Shown here: positions 50,006 to 60,000 of the stretch, piece by piece
Position numbering within the stretch: position 1 is the first letter of the stretch
Layout: each line of letters opens with the position of its first letter
Assembly (NCBI RefSeq): GCF_008831285.2
Contig: NC_045138.2
Coordinates: 38,309,115 to 38,369,114 of the forward strand
Direction of reading: 5' to 3'
DNA length: 60,000 bases
Source of the DNA: Nymphaea colorata
Taxonomy: Eukaryota > Streptophyta > Magnoliopsida > Nymphaeales > Nymphaeaceae
Program-made: the position numbers and the translations under genes
Notes under the pieces: model-generated
The model's database searches: none
What the model saw: only the letters and a program-made list of their open reading frames with translations
Told to the model about the DNA's origin: nothing

Positions 50006-50170
50006 GATTAGGGCAGACAACGTGAGGCAGAAAACAGAATTAGGGCAAAAACGGACCGGAATTAGGGCAGAAAACAGAATTAGGGCAGAAAACAGAATTG
50101 AGGCAGAAAACAGAATTAGGGCAAAAACGGACTGAAATTAGGGCAAATGGATTTAGGGCAAATCACACAA
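50006..50170 (-). repeat. Short tandem repeats in Copia family 2 leader
   Basis: The untranslated leader between primer site and start codon holds repeated words GGCAGAAAACAGAATTAG and GGGCAAAAACGGAC (plus-strand reading) in a unit of about 18-20 bp. The leader has no open frame of note. An RNA-packaging or structural role is possible but unproven. The same array lies at 58492-58656 in the duplicated copy. Confidence 0.8.
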
Positions 50171-50282
50171 GATTCAAGGCAGAAACAGAAATGAGGGATA
50201 TCCACGCCAGAAATGAGTACTTAGGGCAGATTAGGGATAATCACGTCAAACTGAAACCACTCACCGGAGGACGAGGGAACCT

Positions 50283-50295
50283 GGCTCTGATACCA
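50283..50295 (-). other. Primer binding site of Copia family 2
   Basis: Plus-strand GGCTCTGATACCA is the inverse of TGGTATCAGAGCC, complementary to initiator tRNA-Met. It touches the 5' LTR (50296) with no spacer. Confidence 0.95.
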
Positions 50296-50589
50296 TGTAA
50301 GAATCTTTGCTTAATGTAAGAATCTTTGCTTATGCACGTCTCTCCGTCTGAAATCTGCTAGAATGAGAAGAAGAAGTAGAAGAGAAGACAAATGGAGAAA
50401 GAGAGTCACCGGCCATTTTAGCCGTGTGATCCTTAAGCTATATTAAAGAATAAACCTAATCAGGTTATAACAAAATGTACACAAATTATATAACATTTAC
50501 AGATGTGCCACCGCCTAGTATGTTTAGGCGTGTGGATTAGAAAACAAGTGGATCGGGTCTGAATAGACCCGAACCTCCATACGCTAACA
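50296..50589 (-). repeat. 5' LTR of Copia family 2 (short core)
   Basis: 294 bp with TG...CA ends. The 63-bp core 50432-50494 contains TTATATAAC and TTAAAGAATAAACC and may hold the core promoter. It is wholly unlike the 102-bp core of the 3' LTR. The 19-bp direct repeat at its left end (50296-50333) is perfect except for its last base. Confidence 0.93.
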
Positions 50590-53500
50590 GCAACGTCTTC
50601 ACAATCAAGTTAAAAATGTCAATTACACGCATTTGAAATAAATGGTGAATTGAAGATATAGCCGATGCATGGCCAACTAGATACATCGGCATAATGATCC
50701 ATTTTAGGGGGTTATGTGTGAGACAAAAGCATTGATTCTGAAAAAACTTGGGCAGGAAAGATTCGATGAACCCTATACATCAAAAGGGAAAGCAGTACAA
50801 TGAGACATGAGAATTGCATATGGATCTTGATGAGGCTACGTCCCTACTATCAAGTTCAAAATGTCAATCAAATGCACTGCAAATAAATGGCTGACTGAAG
50901 ACATGGTCGATGCATGTCAAATTAGATGCATCAGCATAATGCTCTTTTTTAGAAGGTCATGTGGGAGACAAAAGTGTTGCCTATGAAAAACCTAGAGTAT
51001 GAAAGATACGATGAACCCCGTACAACAAAAGTGGAAGCAGTCCGGTAAGACATGCGAACTGCATATGGATTTTGATGAGGCAACGTCCCTACCATCAAGT
51101 TCGAAATGTCAATCACATGCATTTGAAATAAATGGCGGATTGAAGACATAGCCGATACATGGCCAACTAGATGCATCGACATAATTGTATGTTTTAGAAT
51201 GTTATATGTGAGACAAAAGTATTGTCTATGAAAATACTATGGTAGGAAAGATACGATGAACCCCGTACAACAAGAGGGGAAACAGTTCCATAAGACATGC
51301 GAACTGCATATGGATATTGTTGAGGCAACGTCTCCACAATCAAGTGAAAAATGTCAATTACATGCATTTGAAATAAATGGTGAATTGAAAATATAGCCGA
51401 TGCATGGCCAACTAGATGCATCGGCATAATGATCCGTTTTAGGAGGTTATGTGTGAGATAAAAGCATTGACTCTGAAAAAAGTGGGGTAGGAAAGATGTG
51501 ATGAACCCTATACATCGAAAAGGAAAGCCGTACCTTGAGACATGGGAACTGCATATGGATCTTGATGAGGCTACGTCCCTACTATCAAGTTCAAAATGTC
51601 AATCAAATGCACTGTAAATAAATGGCTGACTGAAGACATGGTCGATGCATGGCAAATTAGATGCATCAGCATAATGGTGAGTTTTAGAGGGTCATGTGTG
51701 AGACAAAAGTATTGACTATGAATAACCTAGAGTATGAAAGTTACGACAAACCCCGTACAACAAAAAGGGAAGCAGTCCCGTCAGACATGCGAACTGCATA
51801 TGGATATTGATGTGGCAACGTCCCTACCATCAAGTTCAAAATGTCAATCACATGCATTTGAAATAAATGGCGAATTGAAGACATAGCCGATGCGTGGCCA
51901 ACTAGATGCATCGACATAATGGCATGTTTTATGATGTTATTTGTGAGACAAAAGTATTGTCTATGAAAATTCTATGGTAGTTAAGATTCGATGAACTCCG
52001 TACAACAAGGGAAGCAGTTTCGTAAGACATGCGAACTGCATATAGATATTGTTGAGGCAACGTCTCCACAGTCAAGTTAAAAATGTCAATTACACGATTT
52101 TGAAATAATTGGTGAATTGAAGATATAGCCGATGCATGGCCAACTAGATGCATCGGCATAATGATCCATTTTAGGGGGTTTTGTGTGAGACAAAAGCATT
52201 GATTCTGAAAAAACTTGGGCAGGAAAGATTCGATGAACCCTATACATCAAAAGGGAAAGCAGTATAATGAGACATAAGAATTGCAGATGGATCTTGATGA
52301 GGCTACGTCCCTACTATCAAGTTCAAAATGTCAATCAAATGCACTGCAAATAAATGGCTGACTGAAGACATGGTCGATGCATGTCAAATTAGATGCATCA
52401 GCATAATGCTCTTTTTTAGAAGGTCATGTGGGAGACATAAGTATTGCCTATGAAAAACCTAGAGTATGAAAGATACGATGAACCCCGTACAACAAAAGTG
52501 GAAGCAGTCCGGTAAGACATGCGAACTGCATATGGATTTTGATGAGGCAACGTCCCTACCATCAACTTCGAAATGTCAATCACATGCATTTAAAATAAAT
52601 GGCGGATTGAAGACATAGCCGATACGTGGCCAACTAGATGCATCGACATAATTGTATGTTTTAGAATGTTATATGTGAGACAAAAGTATTGTCTATGAAA
52701 ATACTATAGTAGGAAAGATACGATGAACCCCGTACAACAAGAGGGGAAACAGTTCCGTAAGACATGCGAACTGCATATGGATATTGTTGAGGCAACGTCT
52801 CCACAATCAAATTAAAAATGTCAATTACACGCATTTGAAATAAATGGTGAATTGAAGATATAGCCGATGGATGGCCTACTAGATGCATCGGCATAATGAT
52901 CCGTTTTAGGAGGTTATGTGTGAGACAAAAGCATTGATTCTGAAAAAACTGGGGCAGGAAAGATTCGATGAACCCTATACATGAAAAGGGAAAGCAGTAC
53001 CTTGAGACATGGGAACTGCATATGGATCTTGATGAGGCTACGTCCCTACTATCAAGTTCAAAATGTCTATCAAATCCACTGCAAATAAATGGCTGACTGA
53101 AGACATGGTCGATGCATGTCAAATTAGATGCATCAGCATAATGCTCTTTTTTCTAAGGTCGTGTGTGAGACAAAAGTATTGACTATGAAAAACTTAGAGT
53201 ATGAAAGTTACGACGAACCCCGTACAACAAAAGGGGAAGTAATCCCGTAAGACATGCGAACTGCATATGGATATTGATGAGGTAACATCCCTACCATCAA
53301 GTTCAAAATGTCAATCACATGCATTTGAAATAAATGGCGGAATGAAGACATAGCCGATGCATGGCCAACTAGATGCATCGGCTTAATGGTATGTTTTAGG
53401 AGGTTATATGTGAGACAAAAGTATTGTCTTTTAAAATACTATGGTATGAAAGATACAATGAAACCCGTACAACAAGAGGGGAAGCAGTTCCGTAAGACAT

Positions 53501-54236
53501 GCGAACTGCATATGGATATTGTTGAGGCAACGTCTTCACAATCAAGTTAAAAATGTCAATTACACGCATTTGAAATAAATGGTGAATTGAAGATATAGCC
53601 GACGCATGGCCAACTAGATGCATCGACATAATGATCCGTTTTAGGGGGTTATGTGTGAGACAAAAGCATTGATTCTGAAAAAACTGGGGCAGGAAAGATT
53701 CGATGAACCCTATACATGAAAAGGGAAAGCAGTACCTTGAGACATGGGAACTGCATATGGATCTTGATGAGGCTACGTCCCTACTATCAAGTTCAAAATG
53801 TCAATCAAATCCACTGCAAATAAATGGCTGACTGAAGACATGGTCGATGCATGTCAAAGTAGATGCATCAGCATAATGCTCTTTTTTCTAAGGTCATGTG
53901 TGAGACTAAAGTATTGACTATGAAAAACCTAGAGTATGAAAGTTACGACGAACCCCGTACAACAATAGGGGAAGTAGTCCCGTAAGACATGCGAACTGCA
54001 TATGGATATTGATGAGGTAACATCCCTACCATCAAGTTCAAAATGTCAATCACATGCATTTGAAATAAATGGCGGAATGAAGACATAGCCGATGCATGGC
54101 CAACTAGATGCATCGGCATAATGGTATGTTTTAGGAGGTTATATGTGAGACAAAAGTATTGTCTTTTAAAATACTATGGTAGGAAAGATACAATGAAACC
54201 CGTACAACAAGAGGGGGTAGCAGTTCCGTAAGACAT
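50590..54236. repeat. 245-bp satellite array, fourth block
   Basis: About 15 monomers lie between the two family 2 Copia copies. They include the TATTGACTATGAAAAACC and GTCAAATTAGATGCATCAGC classes, with no gene. The block ends abruptly at 54236-54240, inside AGACATGTGA, where the duplicated Copia sequence begins. Confidence 0.95.
50640..54200. repeat. Higher-order repeats of about 1467 and 735 bp
   Basis: The stretch with GATCCATTTTAGGGGGTT, AAACTTGGGCAGGAAAG and CATCAAAAGGGAAAGCAG at 50696 recurs at 52163 (about six monomers). A shorter period of 735 bp (three monomers) links 52919 with about 53654 and 53398 with 54133. Shared marks include ACATGAAAAGGGAAAGC and GAAAGTTACGACGAACC. Confidence 0.78.
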
Positions 54237-57200
54237 GTGAGTCCTTTAGTAAAGATATCAGCTATCTGTTCACTGGTGGATATATAAGTAGGCACGATCT
54301 CGGCTTCTTCAACCTTCTAACGGATGAAGTGTTGATCAATCTCTATGTGTTTGGTACGATTATGCAAAATGGGATTGAAGGCAATTTTTATTGCACTTTG
54401 ATTGTCACATAGTAATGATGATTGGGCAATAGGAAGATTAAGCTCTCCAAGCAAATGTCGTAACCATGATGCTTCAGCGGTCCCTGCAGCCATTGCTCTA
54501 TACTCTGCCTCAGTGCTGGATCGTGCAACAGCACGCTGCTTTTTACTGTTCCAATAGATGAGATTAGAATCAAGAAAAAGACAGAAGCCTGAAACTGATC
54601 GTCGATCATCGGGATCGCCTGCCCAGTCTGCATCAGTATATGTATATATGCTATGTCCAAGAGAAAGATTGGGGCATTTTGTGTAGACTAGTCCATCTCC
54701 AAGAGAAGCTTTGAGATACTGCAATATCCGCTTAGCGGCATCCATATGTCCTTCTGTGGGGGCATGCATGAACTGAGAAATCTGATTTACAGCATATACT
54801 ATGTCTGGGCGAGTAAAAGTGAGGTATTGTAACATACCAACAATGCTGCGATAGAATGTAGGATCGGAATATGCTGCAGTTCCATCAGATGAAGTCAACT
54901 TAGTGTTTAGAACACTAGGAGTGGTTATGGGTTTGCAATTAGTCATGCCTGCCCTGTCCAAAACATCTAGGGTATACTTGTGCTGCGTAAGAGTCAATCT
55001 ATCATTTGTCCTGTCAAGCTCAACACCCAAAAAATACCGTAATTCGCCAAGATCCTTCATCTTGAATTCTTGCTTCAACATATTTTTAACATAGGATATA
55101 TGTGATGTCGAGTTCCCAATGATAACAATATCATCAACATATATAAGCAACCAAGTGGTAGCTTCTCCGGAATGATAGATAAACAAAGAGTGATCGAGAG
55201 AGCTTCGGAGAAAACCAACTTGTTGTATATGATGAGAAAAACGATCGAACCATGATCTAGAAGCTTGCTTCAACCCATATAGAGATTTTTGTAATTTACA
55301 AACCCATTGTTGAGGATCATGAGTAGTATAGCCAGGGGGTTGCTCCATGTAGACCTCCTCCTTAAGAATCCCATGAAGAAATGCATTTTTAACATCTAAC
55401 TGATAAAGAGGCCACCCATATGAGACTGCAAGAGAAATAATCACGCGTATTATTCCCATCTTGATGACTGGACTGAATGTTTCATCATAATCTTCCCCAT
55501 ATTGTTGAGTGAACCCGCGTGCCACAAGACGCGCCTTATGTCGATCAATGCTACCATCTGGCTTATATTTCAGCTTGTAAACCCACTTAGAACCTACAAC
55601 ATTCTTAGTATTTGGACGAGGAACAATCTGCCAAGTTTGACATTCATGTAAGGCTGTCATTTCCTCATTCATAGCTTCAACCCAACATTTTTCCTTACTC
55701 GCATGGTGATAAGATTTTGGTTCCACCTTTTTGTTGACTTCTGTCATAAACAACTGAAAATCCAAAGAAAAAGTATTATAGCTCACCCATCTATCAATAG
55801 GATGTCTCACGCGTTGTGACTGGCGTGGAACTGCGGTAGGTTCTGCCGTAGGAACTGATCGCCTAGAATACACCAGGCCTGAAAATCGATTATATGGAGG
55901 TGGATCATTGGGTTGAGGAAATGGAGGCACGCTGTCCAAGGAGCTACTGACAGGTGTTTCGGGTTCATTAACAGCTTGCTCCTTGTGTTCATTCAACTTT
56001 TCCGCCCCTTGTCTTAAGATTTCAGCATGTATCCAAGTATCATAAACCTCATTTTTGTCCTTGAGTGTTAAAGAAGTTGCCTTGGAGTCCTGTAACCTGC
56101 TTTCATCAAAAACAACATGCCGTGAAATATGTACACGCCCAGTTTTAGGGTTGTAACACCTATAACCCTTGTAATTTTCTGCATACCCTATAAATCTGCA
56201 CAAAACAGCACGATCTTGAAATTTGTTTCGTAAGGAAACATCAACATGTACATAGCACACACATCCAAAAACACGTAAATCTTCATAACACGGCTGTTCT
56301 TGATGTAATAGAAAAAATGGAGATTTTCCATCAAGCAAAGCCAATGGCAGTCGATTTATAACATGAACAGCTGTATGAAAAGCCTCGGTCCACAATGTCA
56401 TAGGTAAGTCTGTGTCATGCATCATGCTAAGGGCGCTTTCAACAATATGCCTATGTTTCCTTTCAGCAATTCCGTTTTGCTGAGGTGTATGCGGGCATGA
56501 AGTTTGTCTAGTGATCCCATTATCTAGTAGATACTCAGTAAATTCATTAGAAATAAATTCACCACCACCATCACATTGAAAATGCACAATATTGCTGGAA
56601 TATTTGTTCCGAACCAAAGCATGAAATTGAGTAAACAGGCGGAAGACTTCTGATTTGTGTTTGATGAAGTGAATCCAAGTATATCGGGAATATGAATCAA
56701 TAAAAATAACATAATATCTACTCCCAGAAGAAGAAGAAATTGGAGCAGGCCCCCAAACATCGGAATGTATAGTGTCAAAAACCTTTGAAGCTCTTTTATT
56801 TATTAATTGAAAAGGAAGGGCATGGCTCTTACAGAGATGACAACTCGAGCACATGCTGGACTCACTGACTGAACTCAGACTGGACTTATCTAAGAGCCCG
56901 TCTGCAACAAGACTTCGAACAAAAGACTGACTACAATGAGCTAACCGACCATGCCAAATGGATGGCTTATTATATTCTGCGACATTGATTTCACTATGAA
57001 TTGAAAAGAATGGATCTGAAGAGTGAGATTTTGACAACTTTGGAGCTTCTTCAAGAACATACATGTCGCCTTTGCGAGTGCCCTCAGCGAACGTCCTCTT
57101 GGTTCGAGCATCCTTGACATAAACAGAAGACGGTGTAAATTCAACAAAGGAGTGAGTATCATCAATCAGTTTGGACACTGAGATAATATTTTTCTTGACA

Positions 57201-58477
57201 CTTGGAACAACAAGGACATCCTTTAATGGAATGGAAGAGGAACCCATAGATATTTGTGCATTTTCAATGTGCGATATTGTGTGATGGGAACCATCTCCCG
57301 TGACAACTGAGCCTTGATCTAAATAAGGGAAAACACTAGATAAAGTACCTGTGTCACCAGTAACATGGACTGCTGCTCCAGAGTCCACATACCACTCTCC
57401 TTGCTCATTTTGCTTCAAGTGGAGCTTAGATAAGGCTGTCATAAGAAGTTGTTGCACCTCCGATGAAACATTTGATGTTGGATTTGAGCTAGATGAGGAT
57501 GAAACGGACCCTGCTGCTGCCTTGTTTTCACGCCTGACTTGATTATTCTTATTCTGAGGATTGTGCCAACATTCTGATTTCACATGTCCCCTCTTATTAC
57601 AATAAAAGCAAGTTGGAACCCTTCTAGATGTGGCAGCAGTAGTATTCATGCCTGGTGGTGTCGGGAGAATCCCTCTTCCCATTCCTGCCTGAGGAGTCCA
57701 AGGTCGAGTACGATTCCCTTGCAATGCATGTGTTCCTGTGATCAATACATTGTGGCTGTTGGGAGAAGTCAAATTCTGTCGCTGGACACGACTAGCTTCG
57801 TGTTGAAATAACTTGGCTTTCAGATCTTCAAAAGATGGGAGGATAGGTAAAACCTCCAAGGCTGTGCAAAAAATATCAAACTCTGTTCCCAGGCCACTCA
57901 AGGCTTGTTGCACTTTGTCTTTATCACTGACAGGATGTCCAATGGCAGCAAGTTGATCACTTACGTTTTTTATTTCATTCAGATATTCCAAAACTGTACG
58001 CGTCCCACGCTTGATATCCTGAAATTGTCTTCTTAATTGCAGAAACCGTGCTTCCGATACTTGAGAATACGTTGTGGCAAGGGTAGACCACAATTCTAAG
58101 GCTGTCAAATCATCATCAATGCCTCCTAATACCTCCTCTGACAAGGTAGAAGTAATATATGCGACAAGTGACTGGTCGTGGGCCAGCCAAACATCATATT
58201 CAGGATTATTTTCCGTAAGAGTATCATATTCAATGCTAGTTTCACTTCCAGCCGAAGCCCCAATAGCTTGATCTCCCACTACGGTCTTCTTCACTTCACG
58301 GTAAATATATTTTGGAGGTGCTGGAGTAGTGCCATCGATATGCCCATAGAGTCTATGACTTTTAATAAATGGAACAATTTGACGTTTCCAAGTCAAATAG
58401 TTACTATGATTCAATTTTTGGGAAATAAGTTGGGAGAGAAAACTGGAGGATAGAAGAGAGGGCGTCGGCTGATCCAT
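54237..58477 (-). pseudogene. Copia gag-pol, family 2 duplicate, stop codon and 3' truncation
   Basis: Residues 1-1386 are identical to the intact family 2 polyprotein and include all catalytic residues through RNase H D1358 and the HIEIDQHFIR block. Codon 1387 is TAG instead of CAG (54317-54319), from one transition. A second change turns Leu into Pro about nine codons downstream. The reading frame then runs out at the junction, so the C-terminal region ending in ADIFTKGL and LEGGC is lost or altered. Expression could still yield a nearly full-length protein, but the element lacks its 3' copying signals, so it is called a pseudogene. Confidence 0.92.
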
Positions 58478-58781
58478 GACTGAATAAAGATGATTAGGGC
58501 AGACAACGTGAGGCAGAAAACAGAATTAGGGCAAAAACGGACCGGAATTAGGGCAGAAAACAGAATTAGGGCAGAAAACAGAATTGAGGCAGAAAACAGA
58601 ATTAGGGCAAAAACGGACTGAAATTAGGGCAAATGGATTTAGGGCAAATCACACAAGATTCAAGGCAGAAACAGAAATGAGGGATATCCACGCCAGAAAT
58701 GAGTACTTAGGGCAGATTAGGGATAATCACGTCAAACTGAAACCACTCACCGGAGGACGAGGGAACCTGGCTCTGATACCA

Positions 58782-59075
58782 TGTAAGAATCTTTGCTTAA
58801 TGTAAGAATCTTTGCTTATGCACGTCTCTCCGTCTGAAATCTGCTAGAATGAGAAGAAGAAGTAGAAGAGAAGACAAATGGAGAAAGAGAGTCACCGGCC
58901 ATTTTAGCCGTGTGATCCTTAAGCTATATTAAAGAATAAACCTAATCAGGTTATAACAAAATGTACACAAATTATATAACATTTACAGATGTGCCACCGC
59001 CTAGTATGTTTAGGCGTGTGGATTAGAAAACAAGTGGATCGGGTCTGAATAGACCCGAACCTCCATACGCTAACA
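58782..59075 (-). repeat. 5' LTR of the duplicated Copia family 2 copy
   Basis: 294 bp, matching 50296-50589 by eye, including the short 63-bp core. It would direct transcription leftward into the truncated gag-pol. Confidence 0.93.
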
Positions 59076-60000
59076 GCAACGTCTTCACAATCAAGTTAAA
59101 AATGTCAATTACACGCATTTGAAATAAATGGTGAATTGAAGATATAGCCGATGCATGGCCAACTAGATACATCGGCATAATGATCCATTTTAGGGGGTTA
59201 TGTGTGAGACAAAAGCATTGATTCTGAAAAAACTTGGGCAGGAAAGATTCGATGAACCCTATACATCAAAAGGGAAAGCAGTACAATGAGACATGAGAAT
59301 TGCATATGGATCTTGATGAGGCTACGTCCCTACTATCAAGTTCAAAATGTCAATCAAATGCACTGCAAATAAATGGCTGACTGAAGACATGGTCGATGCA
59401 TGTCAAATTAGATGCATCAGCATAATGCTCTTTTTTAGAAGGTCATGTGGGAGACAAAAGTGTTGCCTATGAAAAACCTAGAGTATGAAAGATACGATGA
59501 ACCCCGTACAACAAAAGTGGAAGCAGTCCGGTAAGACATGCGAACTGCATATGGATTTTGATGAGGCAACGTCCCTACCATCAAGTTCGAAATGTCAATC
59601 ACATGCATTTGAAATAAATGGCGGATTGAAGACATAGCCGATACATGGCCAACTAGATGCATCGACATAATTGTATGTTTTAGAATGTTATATGTGAGAC
59701 AAAAGTATTGTCTATGAAAATACTATGGTAGGAAAGATACGATGAACCCCGTACAACAAGAGGGGAAACAGTTCCATAAGACATGCGAACTGCATATGGA
59801 TATTGTTGAGGCAACGTCTCCACAATCAAGTGAAAAATGTCAATTACATGCATTTGAAATAAATGGTGAATTGAAAATATAGCCGATGCATGGCCAACTA
59901 GATGCATCGGCATAATGATCCGTTTTAGGAGGTTATGTGTGAGATAAAAGCATTGACTCTGAAAAAAGTGGGGTAGGAAAGATGTGATGAACCCTATACA
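59076..60000. repeat. 245-bp satellite array, last block
   Basis: Nearly four monomers, matching 50590-51514 by eye as part of the tandem duplication. No gene is visible, and the array runs off the window end. Confidence 0.95.

Larger units (their letters stand above)
45348..50589 (-). mobile_element. Complete Ty1-copia LTR retrotransposon, family 2
   Basis: A 5242-bp element on the minus strand carries both LTRs, a primer site, an intact gag-pol frame and a polypurine tract. It is flanked by a 5-bp duplication GCAAC (45343-45347 and 50590-50594), inserted in the satellite word GAGGCAACGTC. It is related to family 1 (same domain order, polyprotein length and C-terminal HAQLEGGC) but its LTRs are unrelated in sequence. 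The two LTRs differ by a replaced central block and at least two substitutions, so it is older than family 1 or has been altered since insertion. Its right 4.8 kb were later duplicated (54237-59075). Confidence 0.96.
45751..54236. repeat. 8486-bp tandem duplication, first unit
   Basis: Base n in this unit corresponds to base n + 8486 in the second unit, from 45751/54237 to at least 51514/60000. The unit holds all but the last roughly 400 bp (3' end) of the family 2 Copia element plus the satellite 50590-54236. The second unit starts with TGTGAGTCC; the TGTGA is shared with the satellite word ACATGTGAACTGC, giving a 5-bp microhomology at the junction. Confidence 0.92.
54237..59075 (-). mobile_element. 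Truncated duplicate of Copia family 2 (no 3' LTR)
   Basis: It contains the 5' LTR (58782-59075), primer site (58769-58781), leader and most of gag-pol, but the element stops at the duplication junction. The last 24 codons, the polypurine tract and the 3' LTR are missing. The right-hand GCAAC (59076-59080) is inherited from the first unit, and there is no matching left copy. It therefore did not arise by transposition at this site and cannot complete reverse transcription by itself. Confidence 0.94.
54237..60000. repeat. 8486-bp tandem duplication, second unit (cut by window end)
   Basis: This is a copy of 45751-51514. By eye it is identical except for A to G at 54291 and G to A at 54319 (plus strand), both within 85 bp of the junction. 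The unit continues beyond the window. Confidence 0.92.

Noticed and set aside
50006-50170. Telomere-like TTAGGG words
   Set aside because: They are part of an 18-20 bp leader repeat of the Copia element and do not form tandem TTTAGGG units.
45741-50319. Short plus-strand frames opposite the family 2 gag-pol and in its leader
   Set aside because: All are antisense shadows of the polyprotein or of the repetitive leader, with no domain or conserved start.
54237-59075. Second family 2 Copia copy as an independent insertion
   Set aside because: It lacks a 3' LTR and left target duplicate, and its right flank continues as the same satellite as copy 1 at an exact 8486-bp offset.
1888-60000. Firm assignment of the array as a centromere
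   Set aside because: Higher-order satellite and nested retrotransposons are compatible with a centromere, but also with pericentromeric or interstitial heterochromatin. No centromere-specific retrotransposon is visible, and sequence alone cannot decide.

Overview
This is repetitive nuclear DNA, most likely from a flowering plant. It shows no single-copy host gene, no RNA gene and no bacterial-style feature. The plant assignment rests on two Ty1-copia retrotransposon families with plant-type initiator-tRNA-Met primer sites, 5-bp target-site duplications and one gag-pol frame each, all sitting in a long tandem satellite. No species can be named from this sequence.

The matrix is a satellite with a monomer of about 245 bp (some monomers are 246 bp, some carry deletions). 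It occupies 1888-33347, 38796-41931, 43264-45347, 50590-54236 and 59076-60000, roughly 165-170 monomers by arithmetic. Monomers fall into recognisable classes and are organised in several local higher-order repeats (HORs): about 2410 bp at 3.4-9.85 kb, about 1924 then 1433 bp at 10.6-15.85 kb, about 981 bp at 15.85-18.3 kb, about 1960 bp at 24.2-30.3 kb, and about 1467 and 735 bp at 50.6-54.2 kb. Most monomers carry a short inverted repeat (ATGCAT arms extended to CGATGCAT or GCCGATGCAT, 10-bp spacer).

Four interruptions split the array. (1) Two copies (1-1887, cut by the window edge, and 41932-43263) of a GC-ended, terminal-inverted-repeat element whose interior is almost wholly a CCCTCT-like polypyrimidine tract. 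Their shared downstream satellite variants show that element and flank were copied together. (2) A complete, apparently very young plus-strand Copia element (33348-38795) with LTRs that differ only by one CT unit, and an uninterrupted 1438-residue polyprotein. (3) A complete minus-strand Copia element of a second family (45348-50589), also with an intact 1438-residue polyprotein, whose two LTRs differ by replacement of a central block although the target-site duplication is intact. (4) A second copy of that element (54237-59075), which is not an independent insertion but part of an 8486-bp tandem duplication. It lacks its 3' end and has gained a stop codon.

The only genes that function together are the retrotransposon units: each gag-pol frame encodes capsid/nucleocapsid, protease, integrase, reverse transcriptase and RNase H, and the LTRs, primer site and polypurine tract provide the copying signals. 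The rest is array evolution: unequal exchange, HOR turnover and duplication that carries inserted elements along. Nothing in the window proves a new biochemical system. The strongest oddities are the LTR core replacement, the duplication junction with clustered changes, the co-amplified CT-rich element, and the conserved dyad in the satellite.
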